From Halichondria panicea (taxonomy: Eukaryota; Porifera; Demospongiae; Suberitida; Halichondriidae): a stretch of 64,000 nucleotides of DNA. Where the stretch lies: positions 13,450,198-13,514,197 of the forward strand of contig NC_087377.1 of assembly GCF_963675165.1 (NCBI RefSeq), given 5' to 3'. The position numbers and the translations under genes were made by a program. Positions within the stretch are counted from its first letter, which is position 1. Every line of letters starts with the position of its first letter. Shown here in pieces: positions 23,098-34,408 of the stretch. The notes under the pieces were generated by a model. It ran no database searches, was not told the origin of the DNA, and saw nothing but the letters and a program-made list of their open reading frames with translations.

Positions 23098-25232
23098 AAA
23101 TTATAACATTCCCACAGGCCTAATTATCGGTTATAACTACGTATAGTATAGTGTATAGCGTTTTTTGTACGATTTATTAAATTTTTGCCACAAAAACATT
23201 TGCAATGTGAAAAGTTGGTAGAATTGGCCCGGGGAAATACCAAAAAGCGTGGAAACAAGAAAGCAGGCGCAAGCATAACGACAATTCGTTAACACAATAA
23301 TTATATGAATTGATATGGATATATATATAGATGCAGTCGTCCTAGGTTTTGAGTTGTTAGCCTAAGTCATGTAGCTACGTAGATATTCAAGACTCACATT
23401 GTTCTATTCTTCTTCTGAGGATCATTCTTCCCAGCAGCTGACAGAGTGAGGTGAGACGTACATTCCACTCCACTGTAACGGCTCTGTGCATTGGTGTGGG
23501 TACATGTGGACATGCATGTAAATAACTGGAGTATGTATAGATTATCGATACGTAATTATTGAATGTACATGTAGGAAACCAGGATCGACACAAAGTGTTT
23601 TGGAGCAAACCTCTACATGTATGATGCAGAGCAAACCTCTACAGCAATGACTTCTACAGTCCTAATAACTCACCAGTCTAGAAAATGGAGTCCAGGAACA
23701 GCTCGAGGTGCCTCTTGAACACTCTTTTACCCAGCGACGTGGCAAACACTGGCAAATTAACTGTGGACAAGGTAACATTAAACATAATGTACAGTACACA
23801 AAATAGTTAGCTACTATATAATATTATGCCCATCTTACCCATCTCACCAGTTTGAGCAGCTAGTGTCTCCAGGAAGTTGATGTGTTGAGGGTAGTGTCTG
23901 TGTCGTGAGTGTCTCAGCACAGAGGGGGAGGAGGGAGGACACTCGGTCACCACACCCACTCACACACACGATAAAGACACTGGAGGGGGAGGAGGGGGAC
24001 GATCAGATTCAGTTAAAACTGCAACTATATTTTACTCTATCACAACACATATTCAAAACTTAGGACACTTGTATCACTAGCTGTATTGACTATACTTGAC
24101 CATTCTATTCAAGCACAATCTTTCAGACAGCTGTTTAGGTAGTATAAGACAGTCAAAAGAGCTTTAAGCGCTCAATGTACAACAATATAGATTGCCAAGC
24201 AGTAGCTTACAAGGTTAGAGAAAAAGATAGAGTGCTGTACAAGTGAAGTAAAAGATAGAGATAAGACAAGGAATGTAGTGGTCACCCACAACTTAGTGAT
24301 CTGTTACAGAACATAAAGGATTCGGAAGGTGATACACTCCATACTAGCTAAACTATAACAGGATTGAAAACACAACCACAGCCAGCTAGGTCCCATAATA
24401 CAGTGCAGCTAGTATCTTCTTAATGGGGCTTTCTTACTTGTAGTGTTGTTTACACACGGTCAGCTAGTGAACAAATTAGAACATGACTATTCTCCACACA
24501 CAATGAATGAGCTGAGCAAACAATACAATCTTGACAGTACATGTCAAATTATCAGCACAGCCTATATAGTCTAGCTAACTGTACGGTGTCTCACCATAGG
24601 CCTTGGTGACACTAGTGAGAGCAGCAGCCGCCCCTTGTCTAACTGAGGGTGTGCTGTCCTCAAGATTGGCAAAGAACGGTGGGAACAGTTCATCCAGCCA
24701 CGATCTGAGGAGACCAGCAGTCACTCAGTTACAAGTCACTAACAAAGCTCCAAATCAAAAACAATTTTATTATTTTATAGTGTAGTGATATCGTACAGAC
24801 AAAGGAAGTGAGAGCACAGTGCCATACACTTGATTGAATAAAAGTTGATGGATAGCTTTTTGAAAAAATGTATTGTCACTAATCAATTAACATGTACTAA
24901 AATTAGTTACAGTGTTTTTCTCACCTTCACTCATCTAGGAAGCATCCCAGGAAGTTATATATATACCACAGGCGACTAAAAAAGGGGATGGGATATGAAC
25001 TGATTTAAACAATGATATACTAACAATCGCCTCTCACTGGCCAGCTATCGTCATGGAAACACTTCAACAGTACGGTCTCAGACAATCCTTGTTCACCTGT
25101 GTGTGTGTGTGTGTGTGTGGGGGGGGGGGGGAGGGGGGTTGCTGAGCTATAATGTGTAAAATGTGTGCTACTCAAGAAATAAAAAAAGGAGTTTAGGGAA
25201 TATAATTATGTAATACTTCAGTAGGTTACACA

Positions 25233-25374
25233 CAGAGGAGGTACGACAGGCGCGGTGCAGCTCAAACAATTAACCTTTGATTATCCGCCCATGCCCCACC
25301 CACGTCGTATGTTTTTGCCTGGTGTAATCAGAGGCTAATTACTTGAGCTGCACCGCGCCTGTCGGACTCCTCTG
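25233..25374. mobile_element. 142-bp MITE with GC-rich TIRs and 9-bp target duplication
   Basis: Ends CAGAGGAGGTACGACAGGCG and, inverted, CAGAGGAGTCCGACAGGCG. GGTTACACA flanks both sides (25224-25232 and 25375-25383). The equivalent spot in HEAT copy 2 (near 18585) has a single GGTTACACA, that is, the empty site. Confidence 0.88.
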
Positions 25375-26148
25375 GGTTACACAAGTACAGGCACCAGTAT
25401 CACATGACCACCCACTCACATTAGTGCCCAGCTCTGCAGTACAGATGCAGGCTGCCTCTCTCACTGCATGGTTGGCTGCCTGGCTCTGGGAGATGTAGAA
25501 GTCCACCTGCACACACATGCACCAAAATGCATCACAGCAAGATTGGGACTGTTTCAATTAATAGCATACGTAAATGTATCTTAAGCTAGTCCATATTGCA
25601 TAAGATTATATTATTAGTCTAAGCACATCATCTTTATTAGGCACTCAAGTGAAAAATCTACACTTTAATGATCAAAGATTAATTTCACAGCATGCAAAAA
25701 TCCTATCACCCACTCACCACTTTGTGGATGCGTTGCACTCTCCTGGTCTGTGTGAACACCCTCCAGGTCTCCTGAGAGTAGAGCCTCACACTCTCAGCCA
25801 CATAGTACCTGAGGGGGAGGAAGAAATAGTGAAATACAGTGGAACAATAAACAAAGAATCTTCAGAGAAAAGGAACACTGTAATAATAAGGACAGTGCTT
25901 CTGTCCCCGAAATTTCCTATATCCTCCGAACAAAAGGAAAACCTCTCTCTCTATCATATCAAGTGCCGTAAATATCAATAACAATAGACAGTACGTAACG
26001 TTTGAAAATGGTAAGCATCAGTCAACCAATAAACACATTCTGTACTAGGGTGGGTAGATTTGGTAAAGACTTCAGAATGAATAAGCAATAAACACTCTGA
26101 TCCAAACAGCCGGTAAAGACCCACTATACAATAAGTGATATTATTATA

Positions 26149-26449
26149 CAGTAGAACCTCGATTATCCAGCCCTCCATTATCCGGAACCTCGATTATCCG
26201 GCTTGGCAATTTTCTTTTTAATCAGATTTAATAATTCAGAAAATGAGAGTGTCTCTTAAATGCGCATGTGCTTTGCAGCTGTTACTATGGAGACATGCCT
26301 GCTTATCTTCTGCGCATGTGCAGACAACCATGTGGCACTGCTGTTTATCAAATAAAGTGGGTGGATCAAGGCGTGGTTTATCGATTCAATTATCCGGTTA
26401 TCCGGCCTGCCCCTGGAACCAAGGTGACCGGATAATCGAGGTTGTACTG
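26149..26449. mobile_element. 301-bp pogo/Tigger-like MITE, TA duplication
   Basis: CAGTAGAACCTCGATTATCC at the left and CGGATAATCGAGGTTGTACTG inverted at the right, with TA on both sides. This is the standard terminus of pogo/Tigger elements. No transposase. Confidence 0.85.
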
Positions 26450-26829
26450 TATAGTTTTGGTAAAGGTCATACAACCTAAAACCATGGACATAAAGTAGGT
26501 GACTGCTTTTAAAGCACTAGACATGCACTGATTGCATACTCACCTGCAATCCTTTGCCATCTTCACCACTTTTGGTAAAGACTCTAGAGTGGACAAGTAA
26601 TAATCACACTGAGCCAAAAAACAGACGGTAAAGATCTGCTATACAATAAACATTACGTGAGACAAGAATTAAGGGTCGTAGCTCTGATGAAGGGTCATAC
26701 AACTTACAATCATTATTTGATGGACATAATTACCAACGGCTGGTAGCAGTGTGAGTAGGTGTGGTTGTCTCTCCCCTGAGGGGAGGTGGACCAGGAACTC
26801 CCTCGTAGCTGCAGGGGGGGGAATATAAC

Positions 26830-29390
26830 AGGTGGGTATATATCTCAATGCTTGGCACAGTGGAACCTCTATACTAACAGTGACCGTAATAAAGAGGTGG
26901 TTGCACAATATATTTTGGGGGCTTCTGGCTGCATGGTCAACCTGGCTGTATGAAATGGGTGACCACAAAACTCTTTTGAATGCTGTAACCTCATCTTCAT
27001 CAGAGCATGAAATACACCACAGCATGGAAATGCTAGATATACACCATTAAACATTATAGTGTTAATGGATATGATGGTACACCATGAAACATTGCAAGGT
27101 GTGTGTAGGGAGGGGGGTTAGTAACTCAGTCAATAGATGCATTAAATTAATGTGACCAAATTATTTATCTATCCAACAAGAATTGACGACAAGGATGAAG
27201 GGAACGACAACTCGAAAAGAAACCAAGGATAATTCGATCATGCATGCAGGCGAATCGTGTACTCTACTGTGGTGCTTATGTGGTGCTTATAATGTATGCA
27301 TGTATGTCCCACTTACTCATTATACCACTAGGTCTACTACATGACAATATCTAAGGCCAAACAAAGTTAATTCTTAGTTTCTCATCATAGTCCGTGCGAT
27401 TTTAAACCTACCATCCCATCAAATTTTATTGCTGACTGTGCAAAATTTTGTCACGTGACTAGTGGTGCCAAGTCCATGTCACGGTTGCTAGACAGTGAGT
27501 GTAGCTTACCTGCAGCTTAATTTTGTCCTGCATTGTGCATTGATACTAATAGCTAACTACTACTCCATTGTATATGACTGCAAGATCTGTTGCAAAGTTA
27601 GTGCATTTTCTTGCTGAAAATGAAATGCCTACCGTCTTTCTTTAATTACAGCACCCACTAAAAATTACTTATAACTTTCCAGTGGCACACAAATAAAACA
27701 AGAAAAAAACTATAATTCCAGTTGGGCGCTTATATTAGAGTGGCACTTAGCAATAGAACACAGAGTACTAGTACTAGTGGCTGTTTCCACGAGGCTATCA
27801 TCATTAGTTGTACGTGTAGCCTCGATTTAAGGCCATGTTATTCTAGTTACTGAAGTGCCAGCAACAAATAATTCTAGAAGTTACTTCTCAATTCGCTTCT
27901 ATAGAGTGGTGCTGTAATAAAGAAAGACAGTCTCCCGTTCCAATTTTTCAGATCCAACTTATTAATGAAACTAACTGTACTATAATTGCTGTAGCAGTAG
28001 TCTAGCGGGCCAGACCTAATACATGTAGCTTGGGGGCAAAATCAAGTAGAGAGCTAAGATTAGTCTCCTCTCTCCCCTCCCCCCCTGAGAAATCAAAAGG
28101 TCTGACCCCCAGACTAGGTAGCAGTGTGGGTTGGTTGTATCTTCTCTGGGGAAGTGGACCAGCTGGGAAATCCTTTTCAATCACAGAGACTGGCACACGC
28201 AATTGGAAGGGAGAGGAATTAGGAACAGAAAATAAAATATCGCATTTGATATGGGTGGAGCGTCTAGCCTTGATTCCATGTTTTTTGTATTGTAGTATTG
28301 CGACTTGGAATTGAGGCTAATAAGAGACTTTTTAGACTACAGAGACTGTAATAATGAAGGTAATTGAAACATAATTATTACGGAGGCTTTGGGCTGGTCA
28401 TGCAATCTGACTGTATGAAAATATAATTATGGTGACCGCAATAGACATATTTCTGATGCTGTAACCTCAGAGCTAGCCTCATTCCCACTTCCTCTGAAAG
28501 ATGAGCATGCAAAAATTAATATTAACAACTATAATATTATTTGACTCAGATTTTACAATGTATTAAGTTTCAACGTACCTTAAGTTTGTCGATTATAGCT
28601 AGATGGATACGCAAAAAATCATGCAATCAGTCTACAGATTATTCAAAGGCTCAAATATCCTCAAGAGCTAAAAGCCCGTCAGACAAAGGCTAACATCTAC
28701 AACACGAGAAATAGCTAGTAGTGTACAAGTTACATCTTCAGTACATGCACATGCAGTACTAGTAATCGTTATGCAGTAACATATTTATTTTATTAAACAT
28801 GTTAAATAAAACACATCTTTTGAAATTTAATGTAGAAATCATACATTTCTGTCATTTTAACACTAAAATACAATGATGCATCTCATAATAATAACATAAG
28901 CTGTGTAAGAGTCACTTATGTAGCTATACGTACATGAAGTGGTGTTTAATTCATTTTAGCTGGCATGTATAATTATGCCATTATATAAATGTACTTGAAT
29001 GAATAAATGGCTTCTACGCAATATCCCACTTACTCACCAGTATAAAAGATGGAATCTGCAGGAACACTCTTACCCAGAGATTTGAAAAAAACTGGCGGCT
29101 GTGTAGTTACGGGGAGAGAAAAAGAGCAAATAGGCCTGGAAAATATCAAGAGGTTAATTGTAAAGCTACAAAGCATAATACCTTCAGAATAATTATAGAA
29201 CACTCATTGAATTACCAACTACAAACTACAACTACAAGAGTGATCTTGTACAAACTACAAGAGTGAACTCATGCATGCATGGTTGGGTTAGGACAACACG
29301 TGAATAGATCTACATTTCCCAGCTTTGTTTAGATCATGGTACACACTCCGAGTCACTGGCTCAAAGAGAAGAGCTCGTAAAATAGTAGCA
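26830..29390. other. spacer with scattered HEAT-gene debris
   Basis: Isolated decayed pieces: about 28120-28175 resembles the PAATREFLVHLPSGE exon and about 29040-29100 resembles the VFKRHLEL exon, both minus strand. About 26865-26960 has a CAGTGGAACCTCTATACTAA end resembling mariner-type termini, also seen near 57262. No intact gene recognised. Confidence 0.45.
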
Positions 29391-29399
29391 CCTTCATCA

Positions 29400-29575
29400 T
29401 AGATCAGCGAGTACCCTCAATGTATGAAAACACACCTTCATAAGATCAGCAATGATCACCCTCACCGACAGAAAATACACCCTCATAAGATTAGCAAGCA
29501 CCCTCACTGGTAGAAAGTACACTCTCATTATACATTAGCAAGCACCCTCACTGGTAGAAAAGACACCGTCCCTCA
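29400..29575. repeat. minisatellite, unit about 45 bp
   Basis: Four imperfect units built on CACCCTCATAAGATTAGCAA and GCACCCTCACTGGTAGAAA. A displaced unit (29790-29835) interrupts the transposon fragment downstream. Confidence 0.75.
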
Positions 29576-29633
29576 TTGCAATATTGCAATCACCCTAATT
29601 TTGACCCTACTATGATCACACCATAATTTATAT

Positions 29634-30020
29634 CCCGTTTAGAATCGATTGGAATGGCTCTTAGCTGAAGCTTTTATCTTCCCTATAAGCTTAGAAAACA
29701 TATTCTGAAGGCAGAACAATTAAGTGAAGACTGAGGCTATATAAAGCTTTGTCAAGCTTGTCAAGGTCAGATATGTTTGTGTGGTTTTGAAAACACACCT
29801 TCATGAAATCAGCAATGATCACCCTCACTGACAAAAAATACATAATGGTGGATCAAGTGAAGAGTGTGAGCTAGAGGACTTGGTGCTACCATCATCAGCT
29901 CGAACAGAGGGATCGACAATAACACTATATAAACCTGTTTAATTAATACAAGAAATTTAGTATGGCTGTATACACGTATAACTACTTCTCTACACAGGAG
30001 CAATGGCTATTATCCATGCT
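29634..30020. mobile_element. internal fragment of the Pack-MULE-like element
   Basis: From GAATCGATTGGAATGGCTC (about 29642) to GGAGCAATGGCTATTATCC (about 30015) it matches the interior of the 62461-63540 element in the same orientation, interrupted by one minisatellite unit. Neither terminal inverted repeat is present. Confidence 0.7.
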
Positions 30021-30208
30021 ACATGCACTACATTATCTTTATTATCATGTCACCAGCCGAGGGTTTTCACTTTAGTGCTCTAGTTATAGTCATTGCTTTG
30101 TATATTGATAAAATGAAACTAGAAAGCAATGCATGTATACATTTGCAATACTGAAGAACACATTACAATGTTAGTACCTACAATTATTGGGAATTGTCTT
30201 GTAATGAT

Positions 30209-32554
30209 TTACTGACTTAAAGGATCCACGTAGTCGTACTCGTGTAGTAGTTCACATCCCCCTATCTGACCCACAACACCTGTTAGCTGACCATACGACT
30301 GGTTAGACTTCAGCAATATCTGCTCCTGCTCAATATTTATTAGCTCAGGATGCTTACTCATTCTCTTTGCTTTCGGTTTCACTTTGATTTTGCTGTACTG
30401 GTGACTCAATGATAAATCTTTTTGGCTGTTGCATTCTGGAGTAGCATATGCTGAGCAAGCAGTCGTAATACTCTTGTCTGTGTGCCCGTAAGACTCGTTA
30501 GCTTTCAACTCAACTTCTATCATATCCGAGACATTGCCTTTGACTTTTGCTAGACCAACCTCATCGTACAAAACACTGTTGGAATGCTGACCTGATTTAC
30601 TTTGTTTGGGAAGTGTGGAGGGTGGACTTTTTCTGCTAGGTGTCGTAACTATGCTGTTGAGGAAAGCCTTGTGATTTAATTACTGAAATAACCAACATTG
30701 TATGAAAGAAGTAAATCTGTATACAGAATGCATGTATCACATAGGGCTTACCAAGTATCTTTGTTTTCAAATTGCAATGTGAATTCTGAACAACACATGT
30801 ACAAAGTGTAGTGTTCGAGACAAAGTTGCAACATAATAATTACAGACATTTATGAAGCTTTAATGAAAGTGAAACTTACTATGATGGTTGTACACTCCGT
30901 ATCCGATAAAGCTCCAAATAGTAATCAAAATTATTATTCCCAAACACGATATTACCAGCATTGTACCAAGCATATTGTCGTGAAGTGTCATCCTAACCTG
31001 ACTGCATTGTGTACCTATGGGGAATTTTTAAGAATAACTTTACTAGTTAATGAAAACATTGTTTACCATAGAAAATGATCCCAAAGACAAATAGTGAAGA
31101 AATGCAAATGAAAAGCAGTACGAGTAGGATCACCATAGAAACAACAAGAGATTTCTTTCTAGAGACAAATGCCTTCACCTTACAAAAAGCTGCATGTTCA
31201 ATTATTATTATCAGAGGAATTTGCATAGATAATTTTTAATAGTGACTCACATCCTATAAGTAGTAGCAAGAAATGAATGACCGTACACAGAAGGAACATT
31301 GAAGTTGTGCTAAGAATGGCAGTTGATTTTAACCCAAAAGGGATTCCATCTACATAATAACATTAGAGAGTGATTATTGATTCAAACCTAACCTGTTACA
31401 GAGAGATTTTCTTTAACATGTAAATTTATGTTTGCCTCCATTGAAAACTCAAATTTGTGGACTGTACCAGGGCCTGAATGCGGAATATTCAACATAGTTA
31501 TGTCATTAATAGGCTGATCACTTGGTAGATCTACTGTGTGTCGTATAGAACATAATTATAGAGCCTTCTTGAACAACTGTGCAACCAGCCGAGTGGAGAC
31601 AGTTAGTTGAATTTACTTCATTAGAAAAGTACAATCTGCTTCTGCGGCCTACATAAATAATCGTATGTATATGTATATAGTTAACGCCAATTACTGTATC
31701 TTACCTACTGGAAATCTGTACACCAGTATACGTTTCTTCACAGTAACAGCAAGTAAAGTCAGCTCAGTGTAATCTCCTGTAGCTGAGGTTCTTACGGAGG
31801 AGAATTTGATCTCACAAAATCGACCCACACAATTTCTTACAACCTTCGCTTCGTCTGATCCATTAATTATCATGGTGTACAGCAGAATTGAAGAACACAT
31901 CAGCTAAAGAGATTGTACCATGTATAAATGCATATGGTTGTGATAATTATGACTATACATATAGATCACCCTACAACAACTTACTAAATTTCTTAGTCGT
32001 ACTTCTATGCTAGTTAGAACTCCAATCTGGTAAATGGCAGTTATTTTCGTATCGACAAGATCCCATATTATATCAGTTACTAGCTTTTCTTCGTATACAC
32101 TGGCATCACCACATGTTACGCTAGTTATGTTATGATTTTCTAGCTCCAACAGATCAACAGTAAGCACCGATGAAAAATTTGCGGATGCGTTTGACTCAGG
32201 AGAACGAAAAATAGTGACCAATTGAACAGTCAAGAAAGCAGGGTTGTGGTTATTAATAGTGTGAGAAAAATGTTGTAGAGAATTATCAGCAAGGAACGGC
32301 ACACCAAGTGTAAATCTTTCAGCAGAATTAGAACTCCTATAACTCCACCGCAATTCTGCAAGATTCACTCCTTCACAAATTAGCATTACGCTGAAATTCT
32401 CTGAGCAAGCCACGTTCACTTCATTTTTGACAATTATGTTCACTTTTCCCTCTGGAAATATGCTATAAAAATAATCATAGCTCACGTAACACAGCTCACC
32501 TTCAACAGGAAAACTAGCAGCAGAACAAATAAAAAGACAGATAAGAAGAAGCAT
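30209..32554 (-). CDS. gene G: minus-strand Ig-type membrane receptor with tyrosine-rich tail (possibly damaged)
   Basis: Proposed exons: 32500-32554 (signal peptide MLLLICLFICSAASFPVE), 31985-32451 (Ig-like: VACSENFSVMLICEG, LRWSYRS, ITSVTCGD), 31705-31903, 31393-31648, 31251-31349, 31067-31189, 30880-30997, 30752-30785 and 30209-30653. The 31.2, 31.1 and 30.9 kb exons each encode a hydrophobic helix (FLLCTVIHFLLLLIG; VILLVLLFICISSLFVFG; MLVISCLGIIILITIW). The last exon is a cytoplasmic tail with LYDEV, VELKANESYG, LLKSNQSYG and HEYDYVDPL. The exon at 31393-31648 is one base too long for its phase, and the junction into the 30.9 kb exon is also out of phase. The gene is therefore either recently broken, alternatively spliced, or carries assembly errors. 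Its domains differ from the plus-strand array, but the tail motifs match. Confidence 0.6.
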
Positions 32555-32740
32555 GGCAGACTATAATTATGCTATAATTGTACGGTGTGCATCAGCTGCT
32601 TTTTCCTCTATATATATATATATAGCCATTGTAACAAGATCTGTTTAATTAACAGCCTTCATGCAATTAACATGTTTTTATACTGTACATATACATCAAG
32701 CATGCAGGAAGTTCACTAATTTCCTTCCTATATAGCTATA

Positions 32741-32949
32741 CCGTATATATAGAAGGTAATTTTCGTGGGGCAAGATATTCGTGCATGGTTTTCGTGTTGA
32801 AGGTCTGACCACGAATGAAGCGACCTTGCCTACTTTTACCTACATGCATGCAGTGCAAACAGCAATCATGAAAATATTATAATTATCCACTATAATTATT
32901 GCTTAATTACGAATATTTTGCCCCTGAAAATTACCCGCTATAATGTGGT
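32741..32949. mobile_element. MITE of the CCGTATAGCGGGTAA family
   Basis: CCGTATATATAGAAGGTAATTTTCG at the left, GAAAATTACCCGCTATAA at the right, with the family's central ACCACGAATGAAGCGACCTT core. It lies between gene G and its dead copy. Confidence 0.7.
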
Positions 32950-33042
32950 AATAGATCTAACTTTATCACAGGTAGAGCATGTTTTTTGGATTAACGTTAA
33001 CATTATGTCATTGCAAAACATGTAGACTAGACCATGTATAGT

Positions 33043-33600
33043 CTATATTTGACAGGTCTCTTGAAGTGTCGAGTTGTCTATAGGGGAAAAATATAAAAAT
33101 ATAAAGCTGCAAAAGTGAACCAGTATCCTCTTATAGGTAACGACATCGCCACACGTTCTGCTAGTAATGTTCTGCTTTTCTAGCGCCAACAGATCAACTG
33201 TAAGTGGATGAATAATTTGCCATGTTTGACTCAAGAGGGCGAGAAATATTTACGAATTGAACGCTTAAGAATGCAGGATTGTTGTTATTAGTGATATTGC
33301 TAAGAAAAATTTGCCAAGAAGTATCCACAAGAATTTCGAAGATGTTCACATATTCGGTAGAGTTAGGGCTACTGTAATGCCAACGTAATCCTACGAGATC
33401 CACTCCTTCACAGATCAGCTTCACTCTATAGCCTTTTCCGAGCAAGCCTCACTTTTGACATTTAGGTACACTTCTGATGCTGTGCCAAATTTAATACGTG
33501 CGGTAAATAAACTAGCTGGCTGCACAAATGTACTTACCTTCGACAAAAAGAACAGTAGAAATTACTCAGAGAGAAGTAAAAAACATTATCATGGCAGTAG
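33043..33600 (-). pseudogene. dead tandem copy of gene G (Ig exon)
   Basis: Minus frame 33194-33445 reads VKLICEGVDLVGLRWHYSS and continues to SVQFVNISRPLES, matching the Ig exon of gene G. A 2-base deletion near 33210 (TCATCC-ACTTACAG against TCATCGGTGCTTACTG in G) shifts the frame; the other frame resumes TVDLLALEKQNITSRTCGD. A damaged signal-peptide exon with an in-frame stop precedes it near 33545-33590. No tail exons follow because gene G starts to the left. Confidence 0.75.
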
Positions 33601-34390
33601 ATTTTGCTTAAGAATATTGATAGAATTTGGACTGTTAATATTAAGGTTATAATTATATTTATATAGGCCGTATAGCAAGAATGCAGGAAACTGGCTCTTT
33701 GTTATTTGTTGCCTCCAAAATAATTATGCCAACATTACTAAGCATAATTATGCTGAGTATAGATCGATGTAATTTATAGATCATGTCTATTATTATTCAA
33801 TAAAACAGCAATGGATGCGTACAGTCTTAATTCTCGCAGCAGATCAACAAATTAAACGGTATTACGAGTATGCTCGAGATAATTTAAATTATTTATTATT
33901 ACTATTTTTTTATGCAAGTTAACAGCCTATAATTATTTCCACATTATTCCTCCAAAGCACAACATAGACCGGTCTATTAGACCCCATGTCCTTGCACAAG
34001 ATTAACATCAAACTATAAATAATAGCCACATGACTCTATCTAGAACGCCAAGGAGATACTTAACCACCAAGTATTTCCGGCCAAAACCTGCCTGCCTGTT
34101 ATTCTCATAATTGTATGCGCCCATTATGCCAGCATGTGCCTATTATGCTCAAAATTATGCCAACATAATCTACCAACCCCTCTACTAAGTTAAAATTGCT
34201 AGGATTGGCTGAAGGAAACAACCCAAACTGGAAGGATAAATTAACTCTGGTTGAGAGGCAGGGGGTGGGGTTTGGCCACACATGCGCACAGCCAGACATA
34301 GGAACATGAGGTAACACGCATGCGCATTGGTCAGTAGCGGCATCGTGCATCTGCATGTGCACTGTGCTCGATAACTGTTTCATTCTCTGA
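33600..34390. other. spacer between gene G copies and the retrotransposon
   Basis: AT-rich with repeated ATTATGCCAACAT / ATTATGCCAGCAT blocks (33726, 34120, 34150). No gene seen. Confidence 0.45.
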
Positions 34391-34408
34391 CATATCCAAG
34401 AGAATCCA

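Larger units (their letters stand above)
23393..26820 (-). pseudogene. HEAT-repeat gene, copy 3 (best preserved)
   Basis: Exons in plus-strand order: an eroded one near 23399-23490; about 23674-23765 (RVFKRHLELFLDS); about 23849-23960 (a 4-base insertion against copy 2); 24598-24710 (SWLDELFPPFFANLEDS, then VRQGAAAALTSVTKAY, fully open); about 25035-25090 (LSETVLLKCFHDDSWPV); 25415-25508 (FYISQSQAANHAVREAAC, open to a GTGAGTGG donor); 25718-25812 (YYVAESVRLYSQETWRV with a 12-base in-frame deletion of LVEQ); about 26735-26818 (PAATREFLVHLPSGERQPHL). It is convergent with receptor C. Several exons could still be translated, but at least two are damaged, so I list it as a probable pseudogene. 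Confidence 0.55.

Noticed and set aside
30209..30571. Stand-alone minus-strand gene starting near 30571
   Set aside because: It has no ATG there; the frame is the last exon of gene G and joins upstream exons through a phase-2 acceptor at 30653.
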